Part shown: positions 11,106 to 23,699 of the stretch, piece by piece
Layout of the letters: each line of letters opens with the position of its first letter
How positions within the stretch are numbered: position 1 is the first letter of the stretch
Made by a program: the position numbers and the translations under genes
Notes under the pieces: model-generated
Told to the model about the DNA's origin: nothing
Database searches by the model: none
The model's input: only the letters and a program-made list of their open reading frames with translations
DNA from: Phlebopus portentosus
Taxonomy: Eukaryota > Basidiomycota > Agaricomycetes > Boletales > Boletinellaceae
Direction: 5' to 3'
Assembly (NCBI GenBank): GCA_037892935.1
Contig: JAYXKI010000003.1
Location: forward strand, 1,240,001-1,304,000
DNA: 64,000 nucleotides

Positions 11106-14100
11106 ATTGTATTCTCTTTCGCCCTCAGGAAATCAGTCGTATCCTACAATGTATCTCCCTGTATCCGAAGTTTGCCTGTCGCTTCCCTCTCTGGTAGTTC
11201 TGATCATGGTCTTCCCTATGTCCTTTTCCTCATCCCTGAATCTCTCGTCCCGAAAAGAGTCTGTTCAACACATGTAAAACGCATAAAGATGATACATGCC
11301 GTGCCTATGTCGTAACTATAGATGATCCTAATCGAATGGAGAGAATGTGCAATAAGAAGAGAAGCTCATTATCGTCGTGTGTTTGTCGACTTGTTGACTC
11401 ATTTGCGCAGCTAAAAGGCCTATTTATGTATCTCGTGCCTAGATTCTCGTTCTCGCAACACGCGCAACACAAGCACGACTAGTTAACATTGTTTATTTTC
11501 TTGGAGGTTTCTCCCATGCAAGAACACAGCATGTTTAGCTACCGTACTCCCAAGAATAAATTTGCTCCGGCCGCCGCGTCTTCCTTCAATTCCAGATTGT
11601 TGATCCAAGAGCTAAATCCAGGAGGTGTAGGCTGTGGCATTGCCAGTGGGAAAGCGAGTAAAAATAGAGGAAAGATCCAGATGGTATGTGTACCAGTCCT
11701 GGACTATTCGTTCCCGTGTCGAGTTCTTAGAACATCGCATAGTTCTCCGTCGGCGTAACTAAAGTTCTTGCCACAAAGCGCCGGAGAATGCGCAGGGGAA
11801 GGCAAGAGAAGTAAGTCAGAGACTCGTGTCGGAAGTCGGAAGAACGCTTCGATCCAGTCCTTTTTATGCCGCGGATGAGACTGTGCACTCCCGCGAAATT
11901 GAATTGATACGATTCTCGGACGTTCATTCTTGGATGAGCTGCGTTCAGAGAAGCAGGACATCTTCAGCTTGAACACGAAGGAAACGCCGACGTGAATTGA
12001 AGCAGCAGTCAATGAGGACGGTATAACTGGCGACTAAACCAATGAGTTTCTAGGAGTTCTGCTCGCAGCAATTAACTATGCGTTTTGAAGAAGGCACGGC
12101 GAGAAACAGACAGGAAGACAGACGTTTCTTTATTACAGCATGCTAAGGCACACTGTACACTGTATAATACCATCTCCTGTCCGCTGTACTCAATACTAAT
12201 TTCGGCTTGCTCGATGTCTTTCGGGCTTGATGTAGAAGCTAGTTCCGATCAGGCAAATTTTCAGGAAGCGATTGTATATTCAACTTGGGAAGCAGAATAA
12301 TGGCGGCGATTGAGAAGCAGAACAAAAGGCCGTCAGAAGACACAAAGAAGTCGTATTGAAAAGGCCATGGTTCGTCATTTTAGAGAAACTATACAAACGG
12401 AAGCGATAGTCGCTATTACTCTATTCCGCATAATTCAACGGTGTCTGGAATGAACAAAGATAAAGAATGATGAGATGGGCTCGTTGTCCTGAATATCTGG
12501 ATGAATCTGTGCAATCCCAGTAGCATTATCCACGGCATGTATATGCTTGCTGTAAAATGTAATTGTTTCAATAGTCAGCACTCGTTTTATTTATCACAAT
12601 ATGGATACGAGGATGCAGCATGTACCTATTTGTCGAGTGATGCACCATGTATATGCATACTTGATACTTACAGCGGACCTTGTCTGTTTCTACAGTGTGT
12701 CCGTGGCAACCCAACAATCAGAGAGAAAATGTGAGGTAGAAAAGCCAATAAGATCATCGTATCAAACCAGCTTTCCTTCCCAACAGCTTCCCCAACGATC
12801 AAAAAAATCATTAATATCGGTTTTTTGCTAAAAATATGAGATACGACACCTTCGTTCAACGAGGAAAGACCGAACAGAAGTTTGGAGAAGAACTGCAAAT
12901 TGTCTCATTTTTGCCAACGCCTTCGCTTCTATGAGTGGTCAAGATCAAACACGTGTCCAGGAAGACGCTCCCATAAATTTTGTCCTTGTGTATTATGGGC
13001 GACAGGACAACACATGCAACGCTCTGCGCCAATTCCCAGTTTAGAGACTCTATGGTCACAGATTTTGGAGAGACGGAGCGCCTTGACTGTTGATGCTGCT
13101 ATACTGGAACCACCGTACGGCATGTCACCGATAGAGTTGAGGGACACGTTGCGAGGCGAATGCACAAAAGTGATCCGTGTCGTTATTGATCAAAGCGCGG
13201 TATAATTAAGCTTACACGCCACTTCTTCGTCAGCGCTTGCGTAGCCACGTTGCAAAAAAACAAGAAGCTGACTACGTCGATAATGACGTGTAATATGCAT
13301 TGCGTCTGCGCAACCTATGAGAACTCTGATAAGCTTTTCGATGTCCGTGGCTAAGTTACCATATCGGATAAACGGAGATGCTGCAATCCAGATCAATGGA
13401 GATCCACTCCGCTCTTCCGCGCGAAGGTATGTACATGGCATCCCGACGTTCGCGCAACACAAGCGCGTGCAGAACGGGGAGGTGAGGCCACCGCCCGCCC
13501 GAGGCCCGGCTTCTCGTTAGCTCGGGACGGAGGCTGAACACAGGAGCGGATCGGGTCGATAACCACTGGCGTGTAAAAAAGAATTATGCCCGTCGTCTTC
13601 TAAGAATACACTATCCGGAGTCCGGTGTTTCGGAACTTGGCGGATTCATCTGTGTATAGAACTAGATGAAATGATTCTGGGATGAGAAAGTGCAGAAGTG
13701 GTGCGATGAAGACGATATGGTATGGAGCAGCTGCGATGTAGTATCATCGCATGGGTCCGGGGGATGAAGCGCCTAGACAATGAGGTCCAGGCAGGTATTT
13801 TGTCCGGCGAGAAGCCGTGTGTGTTGAATCTATCGCGGCGGTATGAAGAGAGTCGTTGCTTCGCCAACAAGTTGGAATTGAGCACATAGAGATGCGCAGG
13901 AAAGCACCTCGCCGTTGCGTATATAGTAGTGAATACGCCGATAAGAAAAGGAAGGAGAGTTCTGCAACGAGGCAGGGGAGAGAATCAAAATCGATATATG
14001 TTGGAAGAATGCCGAAAATAGACGGGGACGCGGATGAAGTTCGGACCGTACGGACGGACGGATGTGACATTTCTTAGATAAGCCAAGACAGATGCCAGAC

Positions 14101-14420
14101 AGGAAAATAAAAATTAAAAAAAAACACGGGAACTCTAATGGGTCGGGTCGGTTGATCGAGCTGAGCTGGGGTCAGCGGGAAGGAGTGACAGAACGAAGAG
14201 AGGACGTCGACCACGGTGCGTGCTGAGATGAATGAGTAGTGGACAGAGTTTAAGGGGGAGACGACGTGATGAATGACGACATGGAGGGTGACCGGGGTAC
14301 GTGCAGGGACGTGGGAACCAGGGATAATTGCGCTACGTATGATCTCAGCTGTTTTGAAGTGACGACACTCTTACCGCTCTCTCTCGCCTGCTACGCCATC
14401 TCAAGCACTACACTACGCAG
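11106..14420. other. 3.3-kb gene-poor region before the bZIP gene
   Basis: No credible protein gene, tRNA or rRNA seen on either strand. ORFs here are short and lack recognisable motifs (for example 12882-13205 plus and 13190-13462 minus). It probably contains the promoter and a long 5' leader of the bZIP gene: the last few hundred bases are purine-rich then C/T-rich, and an ATG-containing frame at 14266 overlaps it. Long leaders with upstream ORFs are common for stress bZIP genes, but nothing here proves it. Confidence 0.4.
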
Positions 14421-16672
14421 ATGCCTTCTCCACCAAACTCCAATATTGATCTCTCTTCCCATCAGCTCCCCTCCACCAACGGCTCCTCCGCACAACACAG
14501 GCCGCAAAGCGTCAGCAACGAGCGCGCCATTGACTCGGATAACGGAAATTCAAAGCAGGTCCCTCCTCGTCCCCCCCTGCGAAGCAACTTTGAGCTCGAG
14601 CCAAATCCATTCGAGCAATCATTTTCCGTCTCCTCCTCTTCTCTCTCCTCCTCTCAGACATGCCGCAAATCACAAACAACATTCCACCTCGTCCTCCTCT
14701 GAAAACAAGTCGAATTCCACAGAGTCAACCCGTGACCCTTCGCCATCGCGCAGACAGTCGATGAGCAACAACTCCGGTCATCCGAATGGTGATACACCGA
14801 AGCCGGTCCTACCCCCGCTCGCGTCAATCACTTCGCCGTCCGATCCGAGTTATGCTTGGGCTTTCTCCTCCGCCGGTCTCACCAATTCTCTCAGGGCGGG
14901 CCCACTATCTCCCGCCATGCTTGCAGGCCCTCAGACCCAGCATCCGACATCGACATCACAGCCAGCAGCGTCCATTACTGCCCTTGCTGCGAGTGCAGGC
15001 TCTATGCACCCCCCTCTATTCGGCTTCGATCCATCTGGTTCATTCCGTACGGGTCTCACTCCCTCCACTGGCTTGACACCCCTTGTCGGCGGACCTGTCT
15101 CTTTTCCTCCGCCTTCGCCCAATACAGCAGCGTTTCTAGCAATGGTTAACTCGGGTGCTGGCGGTGCGGCCGCGGCAACGATTACGCCCAACACTCTCAA
15201 TGCTTTGGCAGGTGTTCTTCAGCAATCGGCGGCTTCGGCGTCTCAGTCTACGAATCAGCAGGCAAATGGCGTCAGCAATGGAAGCGAGGGGGGTAATAGC
15301 AGCGGTAATCATAACGCAAATGGATCGTCATCGACGACGCAGAGTCAGGCCGTGGCTCCGACTTCCGTTGCGCCGTCGCAGGTAGCTGCTTCAGCGCCCA
15401 GTACCTATCAAAATGGGACGTTGAATTCCCAGAATCAGTCTCGGTATGCCCTGTCATTCCATCTCAGTATGTATTGGCTTACCCAATTTGATTTTGACAG
15501 GAGCAACAACAGCAACAACGGTTACCCCGATGCCGCGGGAGCTGCAAACCACGCGGCCAACGGACTCTTCTTGCTCTCACAGGCCCATCAGGAACTGACT
15601 AAGCGGGAGGAGGCACAGAAACAAAGCATGGCACAGGCAGGTGGTGGCTCCGCGGCCAAGGGTTCCTCGGCACAGAATCAGGGCGCGCACTCTTCGACGA
15701 ACGGCACAACCTCCGCAAAACGTGGCTCAAAGCGCAAGGCCGAGACCGCTTCTGTCACGTCGAGCACGTCGGCCAAAGCCGAGACGTCCAAGAAGTCAAA
15801 AGCTTTGTCAACCAGCTCTCGCGGATCTACGGCCCGTCGTGGGAGTACAGTCAGCAACCAGGATATTGAGGACGATTTGGGAGAAGAGTATGAAGAATCA
15901 GGCGATGAGCAACAAAAGGCTCCTCCACAGTCTACTAACAACAGACAAAATAAAAAGCCCGAGACGGAGGAAGAGAAAAGAAGGAACTTCTTGGAGCGCA
16001 ACCGGCAGGGTAGGTGCAATGATTATCTCGAGCGAGTTTCCTTGAGTAACTTGGTTTTGCGCAGCTGCTTTGAAGTGTCGTCAGAGAAAGAAGCAATGGC
16101 TAGCGCAGCTTCAGGCCAAAAACGAGTACCTGCAAAACGAAAACGAAAGGCTTACAGCTGCTTTGGTGGCCTCGCGAGAAGAGATTTCCCGGCTTTCTCA
16201 ACTTGTTGGCGGCGCTGGTGTAGGTCTCTCTTCCGGCGTCGTGCCCATGGTAGGTGTAGCTGGCATGGGCGTACAGCAACAGCAAGTTCACCATACACCT
16301 TTTATGGCTCATCAGCAGCAGCATCACCCCATCTCAGTACCCGTCAGTCTGCCACAGGGCTCTTCAAGTATATCCGCCACTGCCGCTTCCTCGCCGACAG
16401 CGACTAAGGCATCGCCGCACTTGCAGCACCATCATTCACAACAACAAGTGCAGCACTCACCGAACTTGCACAGCCCGACATCTGATGGACGGAGCAGCCG
16501 AAGCAGCTTTCGCGACGTACGCGACTATGCGAACGGGGCGAGTTCCGTCTCAGGGATGCGAGAGAATGCGACTCGGGACTATGCACGGGATATGAGAGAG
16601 CGTGAGATGGGCCACGTGCACGGCCATGCTCCGCAAGCCGTCGCTGTTAATGGGCGAACATATGGGTATTGA
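14421..16672 (+). CDS. bZIP transcription factor, Atf1/ATF-CREB type
   Basis: Seen: an N-terminal motif LRSNFELEPNPFEQSF and then LPPLASITSP and AGPLSPAMLAGPQ, which resemble the regulatory regions of fungal Atf1-type factors; long Ser/Thr/Ala/Asn-rich stretches; basic patches; an acidic segment; then the basic region RRNFLERNRQAALKCRQRKK followed by a leucine zipper (WLAQLQAKNEYLQNENERL). The tail is Gln/His-rich and ends in NGRTYGY. The splice inside the basic region (cag g|gtaggt to gcgcag|ct) is well supported. An 82-nt intron at 14628-14709 best joins the N-terminal exon to the rest; this is inference. The start at 14421 gives the family-like MPSPPNSN. Family knowledge: Atf1 factors are targets of the stress MAP kinase. 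Nuclear. Confidence 0.88.
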
Positions 16673-19107
16673 TTGGTTTAGGTGAAGGTGCGGCGGAGCG
16701 GAGGGAAGAGAGTCAAGAGGGGGAGGCATGCTCCTATCATGTCTGGGCGGATCGAAGGAGGAGGATTTGGCCTCAATTATCGTTACATCGTGGGCTTTTC
16801 CTAGGCAGTGATTCATCGCCTTCAGGCGTGAATAAGCTTTTGGACGGCGCATATATTGCATTCGGGTCCAATGTTTTCACTTTGCATGAAGCCGAACTGT
16901 TCTCGCGCGGATCACAGTTCCACACTCTTTTGCGTCCTATCAGTACAGACGGATAGTCGTACCGCCGTGCCATCCTGCATGATAGGGCACTCGGCTCGCT
17001 TTTTCGGTGTGCTAAAGCTTCCTAAAGAGGAAGGGGTGAGTCATGCTGAAGAAGCTGCAGGATGTGCTGAATTATTTACGGTTCACGAGAATGACTGTTC
17101 GGAAGTACGATGGTAAATTCGACCAGAACTTATCATTGACTTTACTGTATCATTTTGCGAAGACGCCGAGTATGCCTTGCCTCTGTTTCCTTCTTACTTT
17201 TTTGTTCATTGGAGTCGACGCCACGTTTTGTTCAACTCACAGTTTACTCCGTATCATTCCGCCCTATCCGCATGCATACACGATCGATCGTCTTCGACCT
17301 CACATACGCATTTTTTTTGTCTTCGTGCTTTCCAGTTTTTCTTTACTCATCATGTTCGTTTTGCGAATCTCGGTCCTGTGCTTCCAGCGCCTGGACGTAC
17401 ACGTTCCGTTATTTTTGTATCATTCTTTTCTGACATTGCCTGCTATTCTGCTTGTTGCTTTACTCCTGTCCTGAATTTGATGAGAAAATGCATTTTTAGG
17501 ACTTTCACTCTAATTCATACTCATGCAGTATGAGGTAGATGATAAAATGACAATGTGTATTTGTATCATATCTCCCTTTTTTCACTAGTTATGAGTACTT
17601 ATACCGGCCAAAGCTCCTGCTTTTGGTCGATGAAGAATACACGAAATAGAATGTAACATATTTGTCTTCATGATATATCTTCTGGGTTTCTGGGAATAGG
17701 TTTAATATCTGTAGAGTTTGGCGTGTCATGAGTGGTCTGGTCCCGTTGACATGGGGCGACGAGGAGATAGAGAGGTCTCCGGGGTAACAGGGTAATCAAA
17801 CTGGCACACACGACGGCGAACTCAGCTGTATCACAATGAATAGAAAAGACGATCTAAGGGCAAGGACAGACAAGATTGACCGCGCACATAGTACTCGTGA
17901 CCTCAGACCTTATGCATATGACCTACGCGGTAGCGCGCTGAGTACGTGAGTGCGACGAACTGGGGGTGTCCATTTTTCTTATCGGGTTTTGTATGTAAGT
18001 GGCTGCGGCCGAGACTAGCACTTGACGGGGGTTAGGATGGAAGAGAAGTAAATATATGGGAAGGTACGAAGGGTTGGGAGGCCTGAAGAACGAGAAGGAA
18101 CTGCTGTAAGTGAAGAGAAGCCCCACAAACTGCTCGAATAGGTCAAGATGAATTTCAGTATGGCACCCTGGTGTGCCAAATTAATATCCAATCGCTCACG
18201 TGGGTGGTCAACAGACGTCCACGAGTGCAGTATTCTGAACACTGAAACTGCACGTATTAGAAACTGCGGTGTAGGATTAGGATTAGAATATTGATGAGTC
18301 TACCAAATCCGCAGTCAGTTCCCAAGAAGGGCTGACTAATGAATAAGAGTCCAGAGCTGTTATCAGTCGGCTTTTTCATGTCGGATTCACGTAATACCGG
18401 GCCAAGGTATGCACGAGCTAAATGGAGTCGACAGGTAGCTCCACATAGCTTCGGTTTCCGGAAGTAAAAGTTCGGTTTCCTTCGCACTGGGTGACCCTGT
18501 CCGAATTCTGACCGGACCCCGATCTTGACTGGATAACCATGGGCCAGCTGACAGTCATTAGAGGCAGAATCCATCGGCCGATAAGCCGTCGTTTACCAAG
18601 CTACGCCACATTCCCATGCATGACTGCGTCAAGTATGAACTGCACGTCGACTCGGAAAGGCATGAACATCGGAGACCTTTATCACAAGACGACATTGCGG
18701 TATTCTTGGTCGTGATGTGTTGACATTACAGTGACTGATGGCACACGACACAAGATACAACGCTCGTGATAGGGAGGCATCACTGATTCTGAGAAATCGG
18801 TCTGAATTTCCGCGGCTTCTCGTGAATGTATGAAGTATGGTCAGCCACAGGGTTCCAACAGGGAATTAGGAAGCCCATAACCCAGGCCTCATTTACCTCT
18901 CTGTTTGAGCTGTGACGCCACAGCTAGAATAGCCCAGTCCTGCCTTTCAGCACTTGGTGCGGCCAACCAGAGATACAATTGCAGAAACTGTTTTGTACGC
19001 GGCATGATGGTGGTACACAATGTAAAATGTGGTCATGGTTCAACAATCATTAGATCATAGAAGCGACTGCACGCACCAAGAGTTTTATGGTTGCTGCTAT
19101 AGGATTT
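16673..19107. other. 2.4-kb gene-poor region after the bZIP gene
   Basis: No gene recognised. Roughly 16673-17550 is U-rich on the plus strand and is probably bZIP 3' UTR. ORFs at 17043-17533 are hydrophobic only because of T-richness, and overlap in three frames. The part from 17900 to 19107 holds no motif I recognise; it lies between two transcription units ending toward each other. Confidence 0.4.
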
Positions 19108-20772
19108 TCAGGTTCCCTGAACTGTCCTATCTTCCTCACCACTGAAGAGCCGTCTGACGTCCAGCAACACTGATTCAGCCGCTATGCGTCGGATTCGTTC
19201 CGAAGTAGCTTCGCATTCTGACGCCCTGCATTTCTCTATTGCTTCCCTCCGTTCCTCTTCTGCCTTGCGACAAGCAATTTCAGCTACCGCCTTTTCTTCG
19301 CGGAACTTATGCTCAATATCGTTATTATGTGTTCGTGCCTCTTCTAGGTCATGTAGCGCTTTCTGCAGAGCTGATTGAAGATTCTTTTCGTGTTGCTGTA
19401 ACTTTCGGCAATCCTCCTGAGCAGCCTGCAGACTTTCTTCGAGCGCTTGCTTGGAAGATTCCGACTGGTCCAAAGCCGAACGCAGGTCTGATACACACTT
19501 CCTTGATTCTTCGTTTGTTTTTACCAATTCTGAGATTCTTCCGAAAAGCTTGCGGGCGACAAGTCTGATTTCTTTCCTTCCCTCGATAGTTTGACCTTCC
19601 TCCAGAGCGCGGACATGTTCTGTAATCGTTTCTGCCTGAGCTCCATTCGTTTGGAATGTCGCGTTCTGATCTTCGTCTTGCCGTTGTGAAGCGACAGAAA
19701 CCGGCGGGACAGAATGCGATAAGACAGGAATCGGGATGTTGATTTCGTGTCGCAAATCATTTGCAAATGAATGACTGCATTGAGTATCAGGCAGAATTGC
19801 TTCTTCCTTCAATCTTTTCGCATCAACACCGCTTTCTTCAGCTTCAAGCGACATCCTCGTCCTTTTCTTAGATGCCAGAAAAGATGTTGTGGAACTCGGC
19901 AATCGCAAGTCGGACGAGCCATCATCTGCAGAAGGTCTGTCCACTCCACCCCGATCTTGCTCCGTATCTGGGAATGGGTAGTCCCGAGAAGCGCTCTGTG
20001 AGCGATCTTCTACTGGAGCATGCAGAGCATTGGTGTCGGAGTGAGCGACAGCCTTTGCACTCGGCAGAGTCGAGTCCAGCTCTACTATTCTGGACATAGA
20101 AAGCGCAGGAGGTGCCACAAAAGAAGGACCTTTGGGGATTCGAAATCTACAAAAACCGCAATTGATATTATTGTAGCAAAGCAGAAGTAAACGCAATGCT
20201 AACCTGTACACATTTGTTTTACCCTTGTCAAGGATTACCGATCGAAATGGCCGAGGAAATAGTAACACTCTACAGCTGTTGAAAATAAGTAAAGCAATTA
20301 ACAACTCGAGAGTAATAGGAGGTCGCAACTTACCTCTCGTGACAGGTTATAGATATTCTATAGATTGCATTATTTTACTGATAACGGGATGGAAGAGTGA
20401 CTCAGACGAACTTACACAGACAAATTTATCATCCTTTCCCAAACCGTATCTTTTCCAAGGTGTGTTCGTACCATATTCGCGTGTGTTATCTTCAAGAAGC
20501 CTTAATGAGCAATCAACAGCTGAGCCAGCTATCTGACCTACCGGAACGTTTTCCCAGTAACATAATATAGTGTTGTCTTCAAGACCATACACATTTTTTG
20601 GGGACACAGTAAATGCTCGATATTTTATCTTGTTCATTTTGTCCTGTACCATGCCATAACTTGGAGTAACCCAGGGAGGCCATTGAACGACAATGGATAG
20701 TGCGAAGTTTGGAGTAATAGTGCGAGGGTGTTTCAGGGCCTGGGAGGAATTACTTTCCGGAAGGATAGGCAT
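19108..20772 (-). CDS. Unrecognised protein with long C-terminal coiled coil
   Basis: I do not recognise this family. The first exon starts MPILPESNSSQALKHPR and contains a globular-looking part with ILCYWENVPVGQIAGSAVDC and WKRYGLGKDDKFVC. Introns at about 20417 and at 20143-20202 lead to VLLFPRPFRSVILDKGKTN and then RIPKGPSFVAPPALSM. The middle is Ser/Asp-rich with likely nuclear-localisation patches (SKKRTR and DAKRLKEE). The last 150 or so residues are strongly helical with heptads (SELVKTNEESRKCVSDLRSA, ALQKALHDLEEARTHNND, RKAEEERREAIEKCRASECE) and look like a coiled coil. An in-frame ATG at 20853 would lengthen it by 27 residues. A structural or regulatory nuclear protein is possible but unproven. 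Confidence 0.6.
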
Positions 20773-21224
20773 GTTTTCGTGCTTGAGGTTGCCAGTTGGT
20801 GCCACACAATGCTGGTCAATGGGTCTGATAAGAAAATGGACTGAGAACAACACATGTCAGCGCACGCGCGGCTAGAGACGAACCACGTTCACGGCCATCA
20901 CGGCTATCAGTATCACAACTAATCAAGTAGGCCGAAAGTAACCGTGATACCATCTGATGCCATAAACTTTTACATGTAAGTACATATATGCTTTGAACAA
21001 TCGCAAACCGAAGATGTCGGAAGATAAAAGCCAGCATGCTGAGGCCGTGTTTGTTGTCGTCATGATATATCGACAGATATATGTTAGGTTAGGAATTGTG
21101 TATAATTCCGACGTATCAGTTGGATTGACCGGTTGATCATAATTTACTCTACTCTATAAACACACTGACGCAAAAATGATTTCAAGTCTCAAGTTCAGTG
21201 GCTAGCGCTTGGTTAACGCAATGG
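20773..21224. other. Spacer between two minus-strand genes
   Basis: Downstream of the DUF3445 gene and upstream of the coiled-coil gene. AT-rich, with only short ORFs. A frame-extension of the coiled-coil gene to 20853 is possible. Nothing else seen. Confidence 0.4.
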
Positions 21225-23146
21225 TTAAAACGGGTAATTAGAGCTTCTATCGTCTTCCGCCACTATGCTCTTCCTGATTTGTTCAGCGTGCTTCTGGTCA
21301 AGATATGCTAGGAGTGTCGGTCCATATAAACCTTCTCCCTTATATCTGACCCAGGCCTCAGCGAATTGAACAAAAAAATAATCACACAACTTACAGCTGA
21401 ACATCTTCTGGCCAGCTCCTTATTGCGCTTGCCATACGACCCGGAACTCCGGGCTCTTCTGCTAGATCAGCGACGTTGAAAATGTACGCTACATATCTTC
21501 TTGTCAGAATCGGGTTCTGAAGAGCGATGCCTGAGCACTCACTTCTGATCGTAAAGACTACTGCTCCGCTCCTCGGTAGTCGACGGAGACTTTGTCTTTC
21601 AGTCCTGAGGCGAATCCGCTCAGCGGTATCCGTGGCCAGAGACTGTTTCTTTTCCCTAGGGCCAAGCTCTTCCTCCGTTGCACTAAGAGCTTCTTCCTTG
21701 TCTCCGTCGCGGTCGTTTCCTCTGGGACGGTGAATAAACAGATCTTCATCGCCGTTCGTCGTGTCAGACCAAGCAAGTTCGTCAGGATCAATAGATTCTT
21801 TGCGGGCCGGGTCATCCGCCGGTCGGACAATTTGGAAGAAGTAGTTGTTACGGATAACCGGTTTGTCTACCGTGAGCTTGCTGAAGAAGCGATTCATACT
21901 GAATTGAAGCTTCTCGCGGACTGGAATCTTTACCAATCAGATCGCTTTGCTAAATTGTAGCAGATCGATTATTACTCACACTGTGGGACTGACCCACTTA
22001 TGTGGATGTCTTCTAGAGGCATTCCAATCTTGTCGGTCATGCGCCAGAAGCCTAACGACCCTCAGTCAATTAGACAGCTTATACTTATCCAACGAACGAA
22101 AAGGCTGTACCAGGTACAAGAATAGCGCCTGCCTGGAAGTAGTACCTTCCATCATTACCTAGCAGACAGGTTAGCACATGGATCCTTTAAGGGAACATGA
22201 GTCTGACTTCTGACCTTCCACCATTAACGCAAGATCGTCTTCGACACTTTCAGGTAATATGAGAAGAAGAGGAGATCCGACAGCTTAACGAGCAATGGCT
22301 CACAGTAATCCTGAGACCTTCATCGGATCTTCTTCGTCCAAGTTATAGGTTGCACCGACTGGAAGGATAGTAATTTCCTTGATTTGTCCATCCCCATACC
22401 ACCCAAAATCATTTGGCTCGGGCTTATGTCGAATGACACGGTATGTGTCGGGATATCGTCTCGAAAGGTATTCGGATAGCTCATATACAAGCTCTTTCGC
22501 TAGAGATATAAATGAGTATGAAAGAACACAAATGAATATTGTATCGTCTCATCTTACCTGCAGCACCTCCACCTTTGACTCCCTGTCGCGACGGAAGAGT
22601 ATTCACTACTTTTTCGCCTCGCTTTGCAAGTCTATCCACGCGGATTGCATGGTACATCGATAATTGATTGTCAACCTATTGCATAGTTCAGGCAGGTATA
22701 TTTGGGTGGCGAAAATGCAAAATCCTTGCGGACCTCAACCCAATCTTCCCAAGGCATACTACGTATTCCCATTGTAACACTATCAAGACTGAATCAACTA
22801 AGATAAGAAGAATGATAAGGCTCGAGCTCACTTGTATTTGCCCCATCTGAAAGGTCGATAGCGTGAGGGATGCCTGTCCGGAAGAGCTCTGTCACACGTC
22901 GGAAATTCCGGGTACGCGAAGTTCACCGGGATCCAGTCTTCATTGACATGAGTTACACATTGTGAGCACGACCATAGTTCAGTCACCAGAATCACCTCCG
23001 GGCTTTCTCGGTATCTTTACTTCTCTCCTTACATCTGAAAGAACAGAAGATGCCGCCCTTGACTTGTGCTTCCTCCAGAGTTGATTAGCGAGGATGTAGA
23101 GCAATACTAGGAAGGTCGCTGCCAGGATATCTGATAGGCCAAACAT
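21225..23146 (-). CDS. DUF3445 haem-dependent oxidative N-demethylase-like protein, membrane-anchored
   Basis: The C-terminal half carries the DUF3445 pattern: FFSKLTVDKPVIRNNYFFQI, RTERQSLRRLPRSGAVVFTI, and then RMASAIRSWPEDVQLYKGEG, after which an intron from about 21407 (gtaagt) is spliced to GLYGPTLLAYLDQKHAEQIR. DUF3445 includes the alpha subunit of haem-dependent oxidative N-demethylase from bacteria; the substrate in fungi is unknown. The middle exons read IRSMPWEDWVEVDKDFA and VRHKPEPNDFGW on the minus strand. The N terminus from the start at 23146 is MFGLSDILAATFLVLLYILA, a likely signal anchor, followed by a basic stretch, so the protein probably faces the ER or cytosol from a membrane. 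About ten introns. Start choice rests on the anchor and the frame. Confidence 0.75.
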
Positions 23147-23699
23147 CGTGAGGACAGGACAGGTAAAAGCTAAAGATAGGAAGGAGGTCCAGAGTCCGCC
23201 GTAGGCACGCTTTTAAGTTGCACCAAGCTTCCTTCTTATCAATATCTTCTCTAGGCGATGTCGTGACAGCAGGGGAGAAGGGGCGCTTGATAGGAAGAAG
23301 GTGCTGCCGTAGACATTTGTTCACGCTTGCAAGCTTCCTTATCAATGTCTTTTCTACAAGTTGTTCTCGTATTTTTATCCCATGATCGGACATCTTGATA
23401 CATACAATTTCGGCCCAAACTAAACAACTACACGTCAAAGCACTTGCGCATTATGTAAAAGATAGATGACATCCGCGCTGCGCTTAGGCTGCCGCTCTTC
23501 CCAGTAGGAAAAAGCAAACACTTTCAAATTTCTTTCTTCGATTATAATTTAGGGGAAAGGCATACGTTCTCAAAACATAAGGAGACTGATATGCATGTAA
23601 AGGACATTCAAGAGACATAAGAATAGCAAAAAAAAGGGGGAAATGCAAATCTTTGTAACAGTCCGCGTCAAAAAGGCGTTGCAGAAAGTAGGGGTCTTT
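23147..23699. other. Spacer upstream of DUF3445 gene
   Basis: Contains the DUF3445 promoter region and the 3' end of the next minus-strand gene. A minus ORF at 23085-23438 overlaps the real first exon in another frame and is rejected. No other feature seen. Confidence 0.4.

Noticed and set aside
12882..13462. Short ORFs before the bZIP gene, considered as remnants of a transposon
   Set aside because: Neither strand shows a transposase, integrase or reverse-transcriptase motif or flanking repeats.
14266..16407. A 713-residue plus-strand ORF across the bZIP gene
   Set aside because: It contains the middle of the bZIP protein, but its first part lacks the conserved N terminus and it reads through introns at the 3' end, destroying the basic region. 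The spliced gene is at 14421-16672.
17043..17533. Overlapping hydrophobic plus-strand ORFs
   Set aside because: Three frames are open at once because the DNA is T-rich; no conserved motif. Treated as 3' UTR.
17781..17796. I-SceI-like sequence (ggggtaacagggtaat)
   Set aside because: It matches 15 of the 18 bases of the homing endonuclease site when the two preceding bases are included, but no endonuclease gene or mobile intron lies near, so I treat it as chance.
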